From JBOFOR01 sp051654865 (lineage in GTDB: Bacteria; Bacillota; Clostridia; Peptostreptococcales; Peptostreptococcaceae): a stretch of 64,000 bases of DNA. Each line of letters starts with the position of its first letter. The stretch's first letter is position 1. This document shows, piece by piece, positions 1 through 8,594 of the stretch. The notes below the pieces were generated by a model, which did no database searches, was not told the DNA's origin, and was given only the letters and a program-made list of their open reading frames with translations. The DNA lies in NCBI GenBank assembly GCA_051654865.1, contig JBOFYV010000124.1, forward strand, positions 62,001 through 126,000, in the 5' to 3' direction. A program made the translations under genes and the position numbers.

Positions 1-2
1 TA

Positions 3-986
3 GAAGTCATTGAAAATAAAACTGAAAAGGTGGATATAGATTTTTCTATAGATGATGATTTAGACATTGAGAACTTAGATGAGGGTGTAGATGGCGAAAT
101 AAAAGAAGATATGCCTATGGAATTAGAAGAAATTGATTTATCTTTACCTAAAGGGATTAGTATAGATGACCCAGTAAGAATGTATTTAAAAGAAATCGGT
201 AAAATACCACTACTAAAACCACATGAAGAAGTTGAGCTTGCAAGAAGAATGCATGATGGTGATGAAATGGCAAAGCAAAGACTAGTTGAAGCAAACTTAA
301 GACTAGTTGTAAGTATAGCGAAAAGATATGTGGGAAGGGGTATGCTTTTCTTAGATTTAATTCAAGAAGGTAACCTAGGTCTTATTAAAGCTGTTGAAAA
401 ATTCGATTATGAAAAAGGATTTAAATTTAGTACGTATGCTACATGGTGGATAAGGCAAGCTATAACTCGTGCAATAGCTGACCAAGCAAGGACGATAAGA
501 ATTCCAGTCCATATGGTTGAAACCATAAATAAATTAATAAGAGTTTCTAGGCAGTTACTTCAAGAATTAGGAAGAGATCCTAAGCCTGAAGAAATAGCAA
601 AAGAAATGGAAATGAGTGAAGATAAAGTTAGAGAGATAATGAAAATAGCTCAAGACCCAGTATCGTTAGAAACTCCAATCGGTGAAGAGGAAGATAGTCA
701 TTTAGGTGACTTTATACCAGATGAAGATGCACCTGCGCCAGCAGAAGCAGCGGCATATTCATTATTAAAAGAACAAATAGAAGATGTACTTGGTTCTTTA
801 AATGAAAGAGAACAAAAGGTACTAAAGCTAAGATTTGGACTTGAAGATGGAAGAGCTAGAACTCTTGAAGAAGTAGGTAAAGAGTTTGATGTAACTAGAG
901 AGAGAATAAGACAAATAGAAGCTAAGGCTTTAAGAAAATTAAGACATCCAAGTAGATCTAAAAAGCTTAGAGACTATTTAGACTAA
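3..986 (+). CDS. rpoD: RNA polymerase primary sigma factor RpoD/SigA (5' end outside window)
   Basis: Housekeeping sigma factor that directs RNA polymerase to -10/-35 promoters. The frame is open from the first bases of the window, so the gene starts upstream; an internal GTG at 30 is not the true start. Visible in order are an acidic linker, region 1.2 (DPVRMYLKEIGKIPLL), region 2 with the -10 recognition and melting helices (GNLGLIKAVEKFDYEKGFKF, then STYATWWIRQAITRAIADQ), region 3, and region 4 with the -35 helix-turn-helix (EEVGKEFDVTRERIRQIEAK) ending in the typical LRDYLD tail. It is followed at once by a strong terminator. dnaG is the usual upstream neighbour but cannot be seen here. 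Identification is secure. Confidence 0.97.
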   Translation, partial: EVIENKTEKVDIDFSIDDDLDIENLDEGVDGEIKEDMPMELEEIDLSLPKGISIDDPVRMYLKEIGKIPLLKPHEEVELARRMHDGDEMAKQRLVEANLRLVVSIAKRYVGRGMLFLDLIQEGNLGLIKAVEKFDYEKGFKFSTYATWWIRQAITRAIADQARTIRIPVHMVETINKLIRVSRQLLQELGRDPKPEEIAKEMEMSEDKVREIMKIAQDPVSLETPIGEEEDSHLGDFIPDEDAPAPAEAAAYSLLKEQIEDVLGSLNEREQKVLKLRFGLEDGRARTLEEVGKEFDVTRERIRQIEAKALRKLRHPSRSKKLRDYLD

Positions 987-991
987 AATAT

Positions 992-1023
992 AAAAAATTC
1001 GCCTTTTCTAAGGCGAATTTTTT
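992..1023 (+). terminator. Rho-independent terminator after rpoD
   Basis: Inverted repeat AAAAAATTCGCC / GGCGAATTTTTT with an 8-base loop and a T run, starting 6 bases after the rpoD stop codon. Confidence 0.9.
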
Positions 1024-1062
1024 GATATAATAAACAATCAATTAAGAAAGGATGAAAATAAA

Positions 1063-1752
1063 TTGAAATTAACAGATAGATTATTAAAGATAGCTTCATT
1101 AGTAACAGAAGGTAAAAAAGTTGCAGATATAGGAACAGATCATGGATATATACCAGTATACTTATTAAATGAAGGTAAGGTACCATTTGCTATATTAGCA
1201 GATGTAAACAAAGGACCACTTGAAAATGCAAGAAAAGAAGTTAGACAGAATAAGCTTTTAGATAAGGTAGATTTAAGATTAGGTTCAGGGATAGAAGTTC
1301 TTGAAAAAGGAGAAGTTGATGAAGTAATTATTGCAGGTATGGGAGGAATTTTAATAAGTGAGTTATTAGAGGCTAAAACAGAGGTTGCACATACTGTTGA
1401 TAAGCTAATACTTCAACCAATGCAAGCTCAAGGTGAGCTTAGAAAATATCTATTTAATAATGGATATGAAATACTAGATGAAGTATTGGTTAGAGAAGAT
1501 TTTCGTATATATGAAATAATCCTTGCTAAATATACAGGTGAAAATACAGAAATAGAAGATGAAATATATTATGAGATAAGTAAAAAATTAATAGAAAATA
1601 AAGATGCCTTATTAAATGAATTTATTGATAAAAAGATATATATGTACAACTCAATACTTAAAAAGATTGAAGGAAAAACAGGAGAAGGAATAGAAAAGAA
1701 AAGAAAAGAAAGTATAGATGCTATTAATAAACTTGAAAAAATTAAACATTAA
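1063..1752 (+). CDS. trmK: tRNA (adenine-22-N1)-methyltransferase TrmK
   Basis: SAM-dependent methyltransferase that makes m1A at position 22 of tRNA (YqfN/TrmK family). The 229-residue protein has the class I motif VADIGTDHGYIPVYL near residues 20-34, an acidic end of strand 2 (ILADVN), the family signature IIAGMGGILISELLE around residues 88-102, LQPMQ near 117, and a C-terminal coiled-coil-like lysine-rich helical tail. The start is TTG, preceded at good distance by AGAAAGGATG. The NIF3 gene follows 12 bases after the stop, and the order rpoD-trmK-NIF3 is conserved in Firmicutes, which supports the call. Confidence 0.93.
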   Translation: MKLTDRLLKIASLVTEGKKVADIGTDHGYIPVYLLNEGKVPFAILADVNKGPLENARKEVRQNKLLDKVDLRLGSGIEVLEKGEVDEVIIAGMGGILISELLEAKTEVAHTVDKLILQPMQAQGELRKYLFNNGYEILDEVLVREDFRIYEIILAKYTGENTEIEDEIYYEISKKLIENKDALLNEFIDKKIYMYNSILKKIEGKTGEGIEKKRKESIDAINKLEKIKH

Positions 1753-1764
1753 GGGGATATTAAT

Positions 1765-2862
1765 ATGAAATTAAAAAAATTAATAAAGAAGATAGAAGAA
1801 AAGTATCCACTAGATTTAGCTTATGAGTGGGATAATGTAGGACTTTTAATTGGTGATTATGAGTTTGATGTAAAAAAAGTATTAGTTACATTAGAGGCAA
1901 ATGAAAAGGTAATAGATGAGGCTATAGACAAAAGTATTGATTTAATAATAACGCATCACCCATTTATATTTAAAAAGATGAACAAAATAAATACGTCAGA
2001 CTATAAGGGCAAATTAATTCATAAACTTATAAAAAATGATGTAGCTATTTATTCTATGCATACAAACTTTGATATAGCTTTTGGTGGTTTAAATGATTAC
2101 TTTATGGAAGTAATGGGGTTTGAAAATGTAAAAATATTAGATAATACAAAAAATGAAGTGTTATATAAATTAGTAGTTTATGTACCTAACACTCATGTGG
2201 AAAAAGTTAAAAATACATTATCTAAAGCTGGGTGTGGCCATATAGGTAATTATTCTCATTGTAGCTTTAGTACAGATGGATTAGGAAACTTTAAACCTCT
2301 AGAAGGGTCAAATCCTTTCATAGGAGAAGAAGGTAAGATTGAAATAGTAAATGAGACTAAAATAGAGACAATAGCTACTCAAAAAGTTTTAGGTGCAGCA
2401 ATTAGTTCTATGATAAATGCACATCCATATGAAGAGGTAGCATATGATTTATATAAGTTAGAAAATAAAGGAGAAGCTTTTGGACTAGGGAGAATAAGTA
2501 AACTTGATAATAGTATTACATTAAGTCAACTTTGTAATCAAATAAAACAAAAGCTTAATATGAACCACTTAAGAATAGTAGGAGACTTAGATTCTACTAT
2601 AAATAAAGTTGCAGTAGTAACTGGATCTGGTGCTGATATGGTTAAAAAAGCTCAGAGACAAGGAGCTCAAGTTTTAATTACAGGAGATATAAAATATCAC
2701 GATGCGCAAGATGCTCTAGATATAGGGATGAATGTAATTGACTGTGGTCATTTTGAGACAGAAGATATTTTTAAGGATGTAATAAAAAGAGCGTTACAAG
2801 AAATTGAAGAAATTGAAGTACAATCAAGTATGATAAATTTAAATCCGTTTCAAATAATATAA
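1765..2862 (+). CDS. NIF3-like dinuclear metal centre protein (YqfO family)
   Basis: Hexameric NIF3/DUF34-family protein with a di-metal site; the biochemical role is unsettled (GTP cyclohydrolase 1 type 2 is a common but doubtful name). The 365-residue protein has the N-terminal half with THHPFIF and HTNFDIAFGGLNDYF, a CutA/PII-like insertion at about residues 128-235 as in Bacillus YqfO, and the C-terminal half with TGDIKYHDAQDALDIG and CGHFETE, which supply the remaining metal ligands. It lies 12 bases after trmK and is probably co-transcribed with it. The fold call is firm, the function open. Confidence 0.92.
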   Translation: MKLKKLIKKIEEKYPLDLAYEWDNVGLLIGDYEFDVKKVLVTLEANEKVIDEAIDKSIDLIITHHPFIFKKMNKINTSDYKGKLIHKLIKNDVAIYSMHTNFDIAFGGLNDYFMEVMGFENVKILDNTKNEVLYKLVVYVPNTHVEKVKNTLSKAGCGHIGNYSHCSFSTDGLGNFKPLEGSNPFIGEEGKIEIVNETKIETIATQKVLGAAISSMINAHPYEEVAYDLYKLENKGEAFGLGRISKLDNSITLSQLCNQIKQKLNMNHLRIVGDLDSTINKVAVVTGSGADMVKKAQRQGAQVLITGDIKYHDAQDALDIGMNVIDCGHFETEDIFKDVIKRALQEIEEIEVQSSMINLNPFQII

Positions 2863-2907
2863 AACAGCAATAATAAATCAAAAAAATATGTAATTAAGAT
2901 ATAGTAG

Positions 2908-2936
2908 TTGACAAATAAGCATAAGTTTATTACATT
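2908..2936 (+). promoter_or_regulatory. Promoter of the trpP T-box transcript
   Basis: TTGACA at 2908-2913, a 17-base spacer, then TACATT at 2931-2936. The start of transcription would fall near 2943, just ahead of the T-box stem I. Confidence 0.6.
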
Positions 2937-2942
2937 TATATT

Positions 2943-3222
2943 ATAATTTAAAATATCTGTTGATAAGGAAGAGTAATTAAATTTAGGTTCGAGATAGAGA
3001 GCTGAGGATGGTGGAATCTTAGCACGAAAAAATTTAGTGAATGGGCCTTTGAGGAGCAAATCGAAATTATTTAAAGTAGACTTTGCCGTGAGTCGCACGT
3101 TATAGCGAATAGGGTATGATAGTACCTGAAAATGAGTGATGTACATTTATATTTTATTGTACATAAATTAGGTGGCAACGCGGATAATACTCCGTCCTAT
3201 TAATATAGGGCGGAGTTTTTTT
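2943..3222 (+). promoter_or_regulatory. T-box leader, predicted tRNA-Trp specific
   Basis: Tertiary-folded leader that reads the charging state of a tRNA and controls termination. Visible elements are the stem I start AGAGAGCTGAGGATGGTGGAA with its GGTG motif (near 2995-3015), a candidate specifier TGG at 3042-3044 in the context GTGAATGGGCC, the conserved T-box core AGGTGGCAACGCG at 3170-3182, and a terminator ACTCCGTCCTAT / ATAGGGCGGAGT at 3189-3215 followed by seven T. UGG is the Trp codon and the next gene is a TrpP-type tryptophan transporter, so the specifier and the gene agree. No other gene is seen between the NIF3 stop and trpP. Confidence 0.92.
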
Positions 3223-3349
3223 GTGTAATAAATTAAACAAGAACTTTATTTGAGAGGTGGTGGTTTTGATGGTATGAAATTTAAATTCTAATGATGATTT
3301 ATCCGATTGGTTAATAAAAAAAATATTATTAAATTGTGGAGGAATAATT

Positions 3350-3898
3350 ATGAAATCAAAAACAAGAAAGTTAGTTTTAAATTCAATACTTTTAGCAATG
3401 GGATTATTGTTACATCAAATCACACCAGCACTAGGTTTATCTATTCAACCAGATATGGCTTTATCAATGTTATTTACTATAATGATATTGAATAAAAATG
3501 ATTATAAAAGTTGTTTAACAGCAGGTATAGTTACAGGTGTATTTACAGCATTAACAACAAAATTTCCTGGAGGACAAATACCAAATGTTATAGATAAAGT
3601 AATAACGGTTAATATAATATATATAGTAATGTTTATAGTTTATAGCTTATCATTTGTAAAAAAAATGAATACTAAAAAGCAAGATGCTTTAGTAATAACG
3701 ATAATTTTGCTAGTAGGTACATTTATTAGTGGATGTACATTTTTATTATCAGCGCAATTATTAGTTGGACTGCCAGGCTCATTTTTCGCATTATTTATGA
3801 TTGCTGTAGCACCAGCTATAATTATAAATTTAATAGCAGGTATATTTTTATTTAAAATAGTTAATTTATCTATTAATAGAGGTGTTGTAAAGGCATAA
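3350..3898 (+). CDS. trpP: Tryptophan transporter TrpP
   Basis: Integral membrane protein of the TrpP (YhaG) family, thought to import tryptophan. The 182-residue protein has about five hydrophobic segments; family-like stretches are LHQITPALGLSIQPDMALSM near residues 22-41 and TALTTKFPGGQIPNVIDK near 67-84. The start ATG is preceded by TGGAGGAATAATT. It is the only gene immediately behind the T-box leader whose predicted specifier is Trp, so expression should rise when tRNA-Trp is uncharged. A general Gx-transporter fold is the alternative, but the motif match and the leader favour TrpP. Confidence 0.87.
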   Translation: MKSKTRKLVLNSILLAMGLLLHQITPALGLSIQPDMALSMLFTIMILNKNDYKSCLTAGIVTGVFTALTTKFPGGQIPNVIDKVITVNIIYIVMFIVYSLSFVKKMNTKKQDALVITIILLVGTFISGCTFLLSAQLLVGLPGSFFALFMIAVAPAIIINLIAGIFLFKIVNLSINRGVVKA

Positions 3899-3954
3899 GT
3901 AGTAAATAATATACACATTAACATATAACTAGTGACTATATAAAGGAGAAATAC

Positions 3955-5289
3955 ATGAGCGAGAAAAACAAAATATTACTAAATGGAAATATAATAAAAA
4001 TATATTACAAGTACTTATTAAATAGTGTTTTAGGTATGCTTGCAGTTTCATTTTGTATATTAGTTGATACAATGTTTATTGGTAGAGGTATAGGTAGTGC
4101 AGGTTTAGCGGCATTAAATATATGTATACCTGTATTTAATGTATTTAACGGCATTGGATTATTGTTTGGAATGGGAGGAGCTACAGCCCTTAGTATAAGT
4201 ATTGGAAAAGGAGAAATTGAAGAGTCTAGTTCAGTATTTTCTCAGACAATAATAGTAGCAATAGTTACAGGAATAACAATATCTATTTTAGGAATGTTGT
4301 TTAAAGAAAAAATAGGATATATGTTGGGGGCAGATGAAAATACAATAGAAATGGTTAAACAATACTTAAGTGGAGTATTATTTTTAAGCTTTAGTTATGT
4401 TATGTCACACACCATTGCTTCTTTTGTAAGAAATGATCATAATCCAAGGTTAGCTATGATAGCAACTACAACGGGTGGTTTATTAAATGTATTATTAGAT
4501 TATATATTCATATTTGAATTTAAATTAGGTATGTTAGGGGCAGCACTAGCTACATCTATAGCTTCACTAGTTAATATAAGTATTTTGTGCACTCATTTTA
4601 CGACAAAAAAATGTACTTTAAAATTTGTAAAATTTAAATTTAAGTTTGAAAGGATGATAAGAATAGTATCTAATGGAGCTCCAAGCTTTATAATAGAAAT
4701 ATCATCGGGTATTGTAATATTTATTTTTAACTTAGCTTTATTAGAGATGATAGGTGATATAGGGGTAAGTGCATATAGTATTATAGCAAATGTAGCTTTA
4801 GTTGTAGCTGCAATATTTACGGGAATAGCACAAGCAATACAGCCAATAATAAGCATAAATTATGGAGCAAATCAGTATCATAGAGTTGAAAGTATAAAAA
4901 GATTAGCTCTTATTACTGCATTTATAATAGGAACATTATTTTATATAAGTGGACTATTATTCCCTCAAAGTATAGTAGGAGTATTTACAAAAGAACAGGG
5001 GGCTTTAGTTAATATTACAGTTAATGCAATTAGATATTATTTTATAGCATTCTTAATAATGGGATTAAATATTGTTATGGGGGCATATTACCAGTCAAAA
5101 GAATTTATAATAGCATCAAATATAATATCTCTAGGTAGAGGAATTATTTTTCTTATAATTGGGGTTTTTATTTTACCATGGATATTTGGAGTAAATGGGA
5201 TATGGTTAAGTGTTGTATTTGCAGAGACTATGACTTTTATAGTAATGCAAATATATATTAGGATTAAGAAAAATAAGATACAACAATAA
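3955..5289 (+). CDS. MATE family efflux transporter
   Basis: Multidrug and toxin extrusion family cation antiporter of the plasma membrane. The 444-residue protein has about twelve hydrophobic segments in two related halves; the N-terminal half includes ILVDTMFIGRGIG and FGMGGATALSISIGKG, typical of the MepA/DinF-like branch. AAAGGAGAAATAC precedes the ATG. It lies 56 bases after trpP in the same direction and ends at a terminator at 5291, so it may be read through from the T-box operon or have its own promoter. The substrate cannot be told from sequence. Confidence 0.9.
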   Translation: MSEKNKILLNGNIIKIYYKYLLNSVLGMLAVSFCILVDTMFIGRGIGSAGLAALNICIPVFNVFNGIGLLFGMGGATALSISIGKGEIEESSSVFSQTIIVAIVTGITISILGMLFKEKIGYMLGADENTIEMVKQYLSGVLFLSFSYVMSHTIASFVRNDHNPRLAMIATTTGGLLNVLLDYIFIFEFKLGMLGAALATSIASLVNISILCTHFTTKKCTLKFVKFKFKFERMIRIVSNGAPSFIIEISSGIVIFIFNLALLEMIGDIGVSAYSIIANVALVVAAIFTGIAQAIQPIISINYGANQYHRVESIKRLALITAFIIGTLFYISGLLFPQSIVGVFTKEQGALVNITVNAIRYYFIAFLIMGLNIVMGAYYQSKEFIIASNIISLGRGIIFLIIGVFILPWIFGVNGIWLSVVFAETMTFIVMQIYIRIKKNKIQQ

Positions 5290-5290
5290 A

Positions 5291-5320
5291 AGATATACTA
5301 ATAATCTAGTATATCTTTTT
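5291..5320 (+). terminator. Terminator after the MATE gene
   Basis: AGATATACT at 5291-5299 and AGTATATCT at 5308-5316 form a 9-bp stem followed by T residues. Confidence 0.8.
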
Positions 5321-5329
5321 ATATTAATA

Positions 5330-5638
5330 TTAGTTATTTTGTAGAAGTTTTTTTATTTCATATACAGCAGATTCAATTAATGTATTAGCTTGATCTGAAG
5401 TTAGCTTATTGTTTGTTAATTTTAATAGTAATTCAACTGCATATTGTTTTTTAGATTGGCCATCTAATTCTGGATATAGCTGCTCAATTGACATTACAAC
5501 TTGCTTAGCAATAGTATAATAATTTGAGAATTTTGATACATCGATATCTTGTTTTAAAAGTTTTATTAAATAACCTCCACCAAAAGATATTATAAGTAAA
5601 ACAACACTTAGAATAAAATTGAACAAATCACTATTCAT
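5330..5638 (-). CDS. LLH-family phage holin-like protein, solitary
   Basis: A 102-residue protein with one N-terminal membrane helix (residues 6-26, FILSVVLLIISFGGGYLIKL) and a soluble helical remainder containing YYTIAKQVVMSIEQLYPELDG and KKQYAVELLLKL, the pattern of LLH-type phage holins. In phages these proteins make membrane lesions for endolysin. Here no endolysin or other phage gene is next to it: neighbours are a MATE pump and an acidic membrane protein on the other strand. GGAAAGGATG lies upstream of the ATG. It may be a domesticated remnant or a host protein with the same fold; function unknown. Confidence 0.75.
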   Translation of the reverse strand: MNSDLFNFILSVVLLIISFGGGYLIKLLKQDIDVSKFSNYYTIAKQVVMSIEQLYPELDGQSKKQYAVELLLKLTNNKLTSDQANTLIESAVYEIKKLLQNN

Positions 5639-5759
5639 AGATATGCATCCTTTCCATTTATATAATTATAGAAAATTAATTTAAAATAGTATCATTATTA
5701 TTTAAATAATAGAAATACTATATATGTATAGTATATGACGAAAGAAAAGGAGACGTGCT

Positions 5760-6188
5760 ATGATACAATATTTAATAAAAAGAAAAGTTAAAAAAGAAGT
5801 TGAAGAAAAAGGAAAAAAAGTTCTTATATATACAGGTGCGATAGCAGCTGGTATAGGAATTTATGCTTCTTATAAAATAATAAAAAATCATAAACAAAAG
5901 AATCAAGATGAAGATTCTTATTACTTAAGCAATAATGAGTTTGATTTATATGATTATGAAGATGAAGAATACAGCAAAGAAGAAGAAGAACTAGAAGAAA
6001 AGATAGATGAGTTTAATTCAAGAAGATTAAATTGCGATAACTGTACACAGATATCTCAAACAGATATGAATAGCTATATTGATTCAATAGAAGATACAAA
6101 AGATGAGATACAAATAGACAAAGAAGATTATAAAGAAGACAAATATGATGAATACGAATATATAGAAGAAGATTTAGAAAATAAATAA
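5760..6188 (+). CDS. Hypothetical acidic single-pass membrane protein
   Basis: I do not recognise this family. The 142-residue protein starts with a basic stretch (KRKVKKEVEEKGKK), has one membrane helix near residues 24-41 (LIYTGAIAAGIGIYASYK), then a very acidic, low-complexity tail rich in Asp, Glu and Tyr (for example DLYDYEDEEYSKEEEELEEK) holding one CxxC pair (CDNC) near residue 94. AAAAGGAGACGTGCT precedes the ATG, so translation is likely. It stands alone, divergent from the holin-like gene, and ends inside a perfect terminator stem. The basic flank before the helix suggests an N-in anchor with the acidic tail outside, which is inference. Confidence 0.7.
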   Translation: MIQYLIKRKVKKEVEEKGKKVLIYTGAIAAGIGIYASYKIIKNHKQKNQDEDSYYLSNNEFDLYDYEDEEYSKEEEELEEKIDEFNSRRLNCDNCTQISQTDMNSYIDSIEDTKDEIQIDKEDYKEDKYDEYEYIEEDLENK

Positions 6189-6218
6189 AGAAGTCATTTG
6201 ACTTCTTTATTTATTTTT
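6181..6218 (+). terminator. Terminator overlapping the stop codon
   Basis: A perfect 16-bp stem (6181-6196 with 6199-6214) built around AAAGAAGTCA / TGACTTCTTT, followed by T-rich sequence. The stem includes the last codons of the preceding gene. Confidence 0.85.
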
Positions 6219-6360
6219 AATATTAATTATAAATATAAAAAATACAATATGTGAAAAAGTTTTCCTGAGGTTTTAATAATATAGTAGATTATAATTATTT
6301 TTTGTACTATACTTATGTTAAGAAAATATTAAGTTAATAAATATTTCAGGAGGGGTAAAT

Positions 6361-7803
6361 TTGGCTAAGGGCAAAAATCAAGTTAAAAGAAAAGCAACCT
6401 TAGTAGAAGCATTAATACCAATATTATTTTTAATTGTAGTACTAGCAACATCGCTAATAAAGTTGGGAGCAGATCCACACATACCTTTAATATTAGGTGC
6501 GACTGTAGCAGGAATGGTTGGAGTATTTAGGTTAGGATTTTCATGGAAAGAGCTTGAGGATGGAGTACTTGAAACTATAAAGATGGCAATGCAAGCTGTA
6601 CTTATACTTATGGTAGTTGGTACTTTAATAGGAACATGGATTTTAAGTGGAACAGTACCAGCAATGATTTATTGGGGGTTAGAAATTTTATCACCAGGGA
6701 TATTCTTGATAGCAACAACAATAATTTGTGCAATAGTATCATTAGCAACAGGTTCATCTTGGACTACGGCAGGTACTGTAGGTATAGCATTAATAGGAAT
6801 AGGACAAGGTCTTGGAATGCCTACACCCATTGTAGCAGGAGCAATTATATCAGGAGCATATTTTGGTGATAAAATGTCACCCTTATCAGATACTACAAAT
6901 CTAGCACCTGCAATGGCAGGAACAAATCTTTTTGATCATATTAAACACATGTTATATACAACGGGTCCAGCACTTTTAATAGCACTTATAATGTATGGTG
7001 TTATAGGAATGAAATATGCTGGAAAAGAACTTGATTTAACTCAAATAGCGCTTATAAAAGATACATTATCATCTTCATTTAATACGTTATCACCAATATT
7101 ATTAGTACCGCCGATATTAGTAATTTTAATGGTAGTTTTTAAAATGCCAGCATTACCAGGATTAATAATAGGATCTTTATTAGGTGGTGTTTTTGCAGCA
7201 ATATTCCAAGGTGCCGATTTGGCATCAATAATAGATGCTGCACATTATGGATTTGTATCAGAGACAGGAGTTGTTGCAGTTGATGACTTATTAAGCCGTG
7301 GAGGCCTTGACGGTATGTTATGGACGGTATCGTTAATACTTTGTGCACTGACATTTGGAGGAATATTAGAAAAAACTGGTATGCTTGAAGCGTTAGCCAA
7401 TGCACTGTTAGCATTTGCAAAAGGTACATTTGGATTAGTATTTGCAACAATAATATCTTGTTTAGTTGTAAACTTAGTAACAGGAGAGCAGTATCTCTCA
7501 TTAGTTTTACCAGGAAGAATGTATAAAGATGAATACAGGAAAAAAGGATTACATCCTAAAAATTTATCAAGAGCACTAGAAGACAGTGGAACTTTATTAT
7601 CACCTTTAATTCCATGGAATACATGTGGAGCATATATGGCAGTAACATTAGGTGTTAGTCCGTTAGCTTACCTACCATTTTGTTTTTTAAATTTAATAAA
7701 TCCTTTAATATCCTTATTCTATGCAGCAACAGGCATAACTATGGAAAAATTACCACAAGAAGAATTAGAAAATGTAAATAAAAATGAAGAAGAAGTATTA
7801 TAA
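6361..7803 (+). CDS. nhaC: Na+/H+ antiporter NhaC family protein
   Basis: Secondary transporter of the NhaC family (ion transporter superfamily), exchanging Na+ for H+ or a related substrate across the membrane. The 480-residue protein has 11-12 hydrophobic segments and typical NhaC stretches: ATGSSWTTAGTVGIALIGIG near 136-155, SGAYFGDKMSPLSDTTNLA near 165-183, and SRALEDSGTLLSPLIPWN in the C-terminal half. The start is TTG with CAGGAGGGGTAAA in front. It is monocistronic, closed by a terminator at 7806. Members of the family also carry malate/lactate or amino acids, so the substrate is not fixed by sequence. Confidence 0.88.
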   Translation: MAKGKNQVKRKATLVEALIPILFLIVVLATSLIKLGADPHIPLILGATVAGMVGVFRLGFSWKELEDGVLETIKMAMQAVLILMVVGTLIGTWILSGTVPAMIYWGLEILSPGIFLIATTIICAIVSLATGSSWTTAGTVGIALIGIGQGLGMPTPIVAGAIISGAYFGDKMSPLSDTTNLAPAMAGTNLFDHIKHMLYTTGPALLIALIMYGVIGMKYAGKELDLTQIALIKDTLSSSFNTLSPILLVPPILVILMVVFKMPALPGLIIGSLLGGVFAAIFQGADLASIIDAAHYGFVSETGVVAVDDLLSRGGLDGMLWTVSLILCALTFGGILEKTGMLEALANALLAFAKGTFGLVFATIISCLVVNLVTGEQYLSLVLPGRMYKDEYRKKGLHPKNLSRALEDSGTLLSPLIPWNTCGAYMAVTLGVSPLAYLPFCFLNLINPLISLFYAATGITMEKLPQEELENVNKNEEEVL

Positions 7804-7805
7804 AT

Positions 7806-7841
7806 AAAAAATGGCCTAGAGAAATCTAAGCCATTTTTTTA
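7806..7841 (+). terminator. Terminator after nhaC
   Basis: AAAAATGGCCTAGA / TCTAAGCCATTTTT with one mismatch in the stem and a GAAA-like loop, then T residues. Confidence 0.85.
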
Positions 7842-7887
7842 TAAATTTTTAAGTAATAGTAAGAATATAAATGCTTATTATATAAAG

Positions 7888-8466
7888 CTAAGGTATCAAA
7901 ATATTAGAAATTATTCCTGTGTGATCATTTAGTATATTAAATCCTATTAAAATTAATATAAGGCCGCCAAAAACTTGAGCATAAGTTTTAAACATATTAC
8001 CTATTTTTTTTCCTATTAAAACCCCAATAAAGCATATTATAAAAGTTATAATTGCTATAGAGATACAAATAGGTGTAATGCGAATGCTTAAAAATGCAAA
8101 GCTAACTCCAACTGCAAGGGCATCTATACTAGTAGCAATAGCCAGTGTAAAAAGCTCTTTATTGCTTAAAAAGTCACTATGATTAAAGTTGGTATTACTA
8201 CGAGCTTCTAATATCATATTGAGGCCAATACAAGCTAATAAAAAAGCTGCTATCCAATGATCAAATGACTTTATATAGGATTCAAATCCTATGCCTAGAT
8301 ACCAGCCGATCATAGGCATAATTCCTTGAAATAATCCAAAAAATAATGCGATTTTAGCTGAAGTATTAAAATCTATTTTTTTTAATGTCATACCTTTTGT
8401 AATTGAAACTGCAAATGCATCCATTGACAATGAAATGGAAGTAAGCAAAATACTAAAAATACTCAT
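7888..8466 (-). CDS. mntP: Manganese efflux pump MntP-like protein
   Basis: Membrane protein of the MntP (YebN) family, which exports Mn2+. Six hydrophobic segments are visible, in two internal repeats, each with the family acid-containing signature: SISLSMDAFAVSITKGMTL near the N-terminus and ATSIDALAVGVSFAFL near residue 110. I place the start at the ATG at 8466, because TAGGAGGTTTG lies directly before it; the frame is open for nine codons more upstream (to a TTG at 8493), but that start has no ribosome site. No yybP-ykoY-type manganese riboswitch is seen in front of it. A hairpin or operator-like dyad lies upstream. YtaF sporulation proteins are a related alternative. Confidence 0.85.
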   Translation of the reverse strand: MSIFSILLTSISLSMDAFAVSITKGMTLKKIDFNTSAKIALFFGLFQGIMPMIGWYLGIGFESYIKSFDHWIAAFLLACIGLNMILEARSNTNFNHSDFLSNKELFTLAIATSIDALAVGVSFAFLSIRITPICISIAIITFIICFIGVLIGKKIGNMFKTYAQVFGGLILILIGFNILNDHTGIISNILIP

Positions 8467-8485
8467 ATCAAACCTCCTACTAGAA

Positions 8486-8505
8486 ACAAGCAAAATAGTG
8501 CTTGT
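8486..8505. promoter_or_regulatory. Operator-like dyad upstream of mntP
   Basis: ACAAGCA (8486-8492) and TGCTTGT (8499-8505) form a perfect 7-bp inverted repeat with a 6-base centre, placed just upstream of the mntP ribosome site. It could be a repressor site or an mRNA hairpin; no regulator is assigned. Confidence 0.4.
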
Positions 8506-8556
8506 ATAATATTTTATAGTTTAAAATAGAAAAATATTCGTACTTTTAGTATAAAA

Positions 8557-8594
8557 TAAAATAGCAACCTACCTAAAGTAGATTGCTATTTTAT
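8557..8594 (-). terminator. Terminator after the PucR-type regulator gene
   Basis: AAAATAGCAA ... TTGCTATTTT flanking an inner CTAC / GTAG stem; on the minus strand the stem is followed by T-rich sequence. Confidence 0.8.

Noticed and set aside
3266..3286. Tiny ATG-GTA-TGA frame behind GAGAGGTGGTGG in the trpP leader
   Set aside because: Two codons only; the AG-rich stretch may be incidental, and trpP has its own ribosome site.
7139..7501. 120-codon Leu/Gln-rich minus-strand frame in nhaC
   Set aside because: Composition is the mirror of the hydrophobic nhaC codons; no ribosome site.
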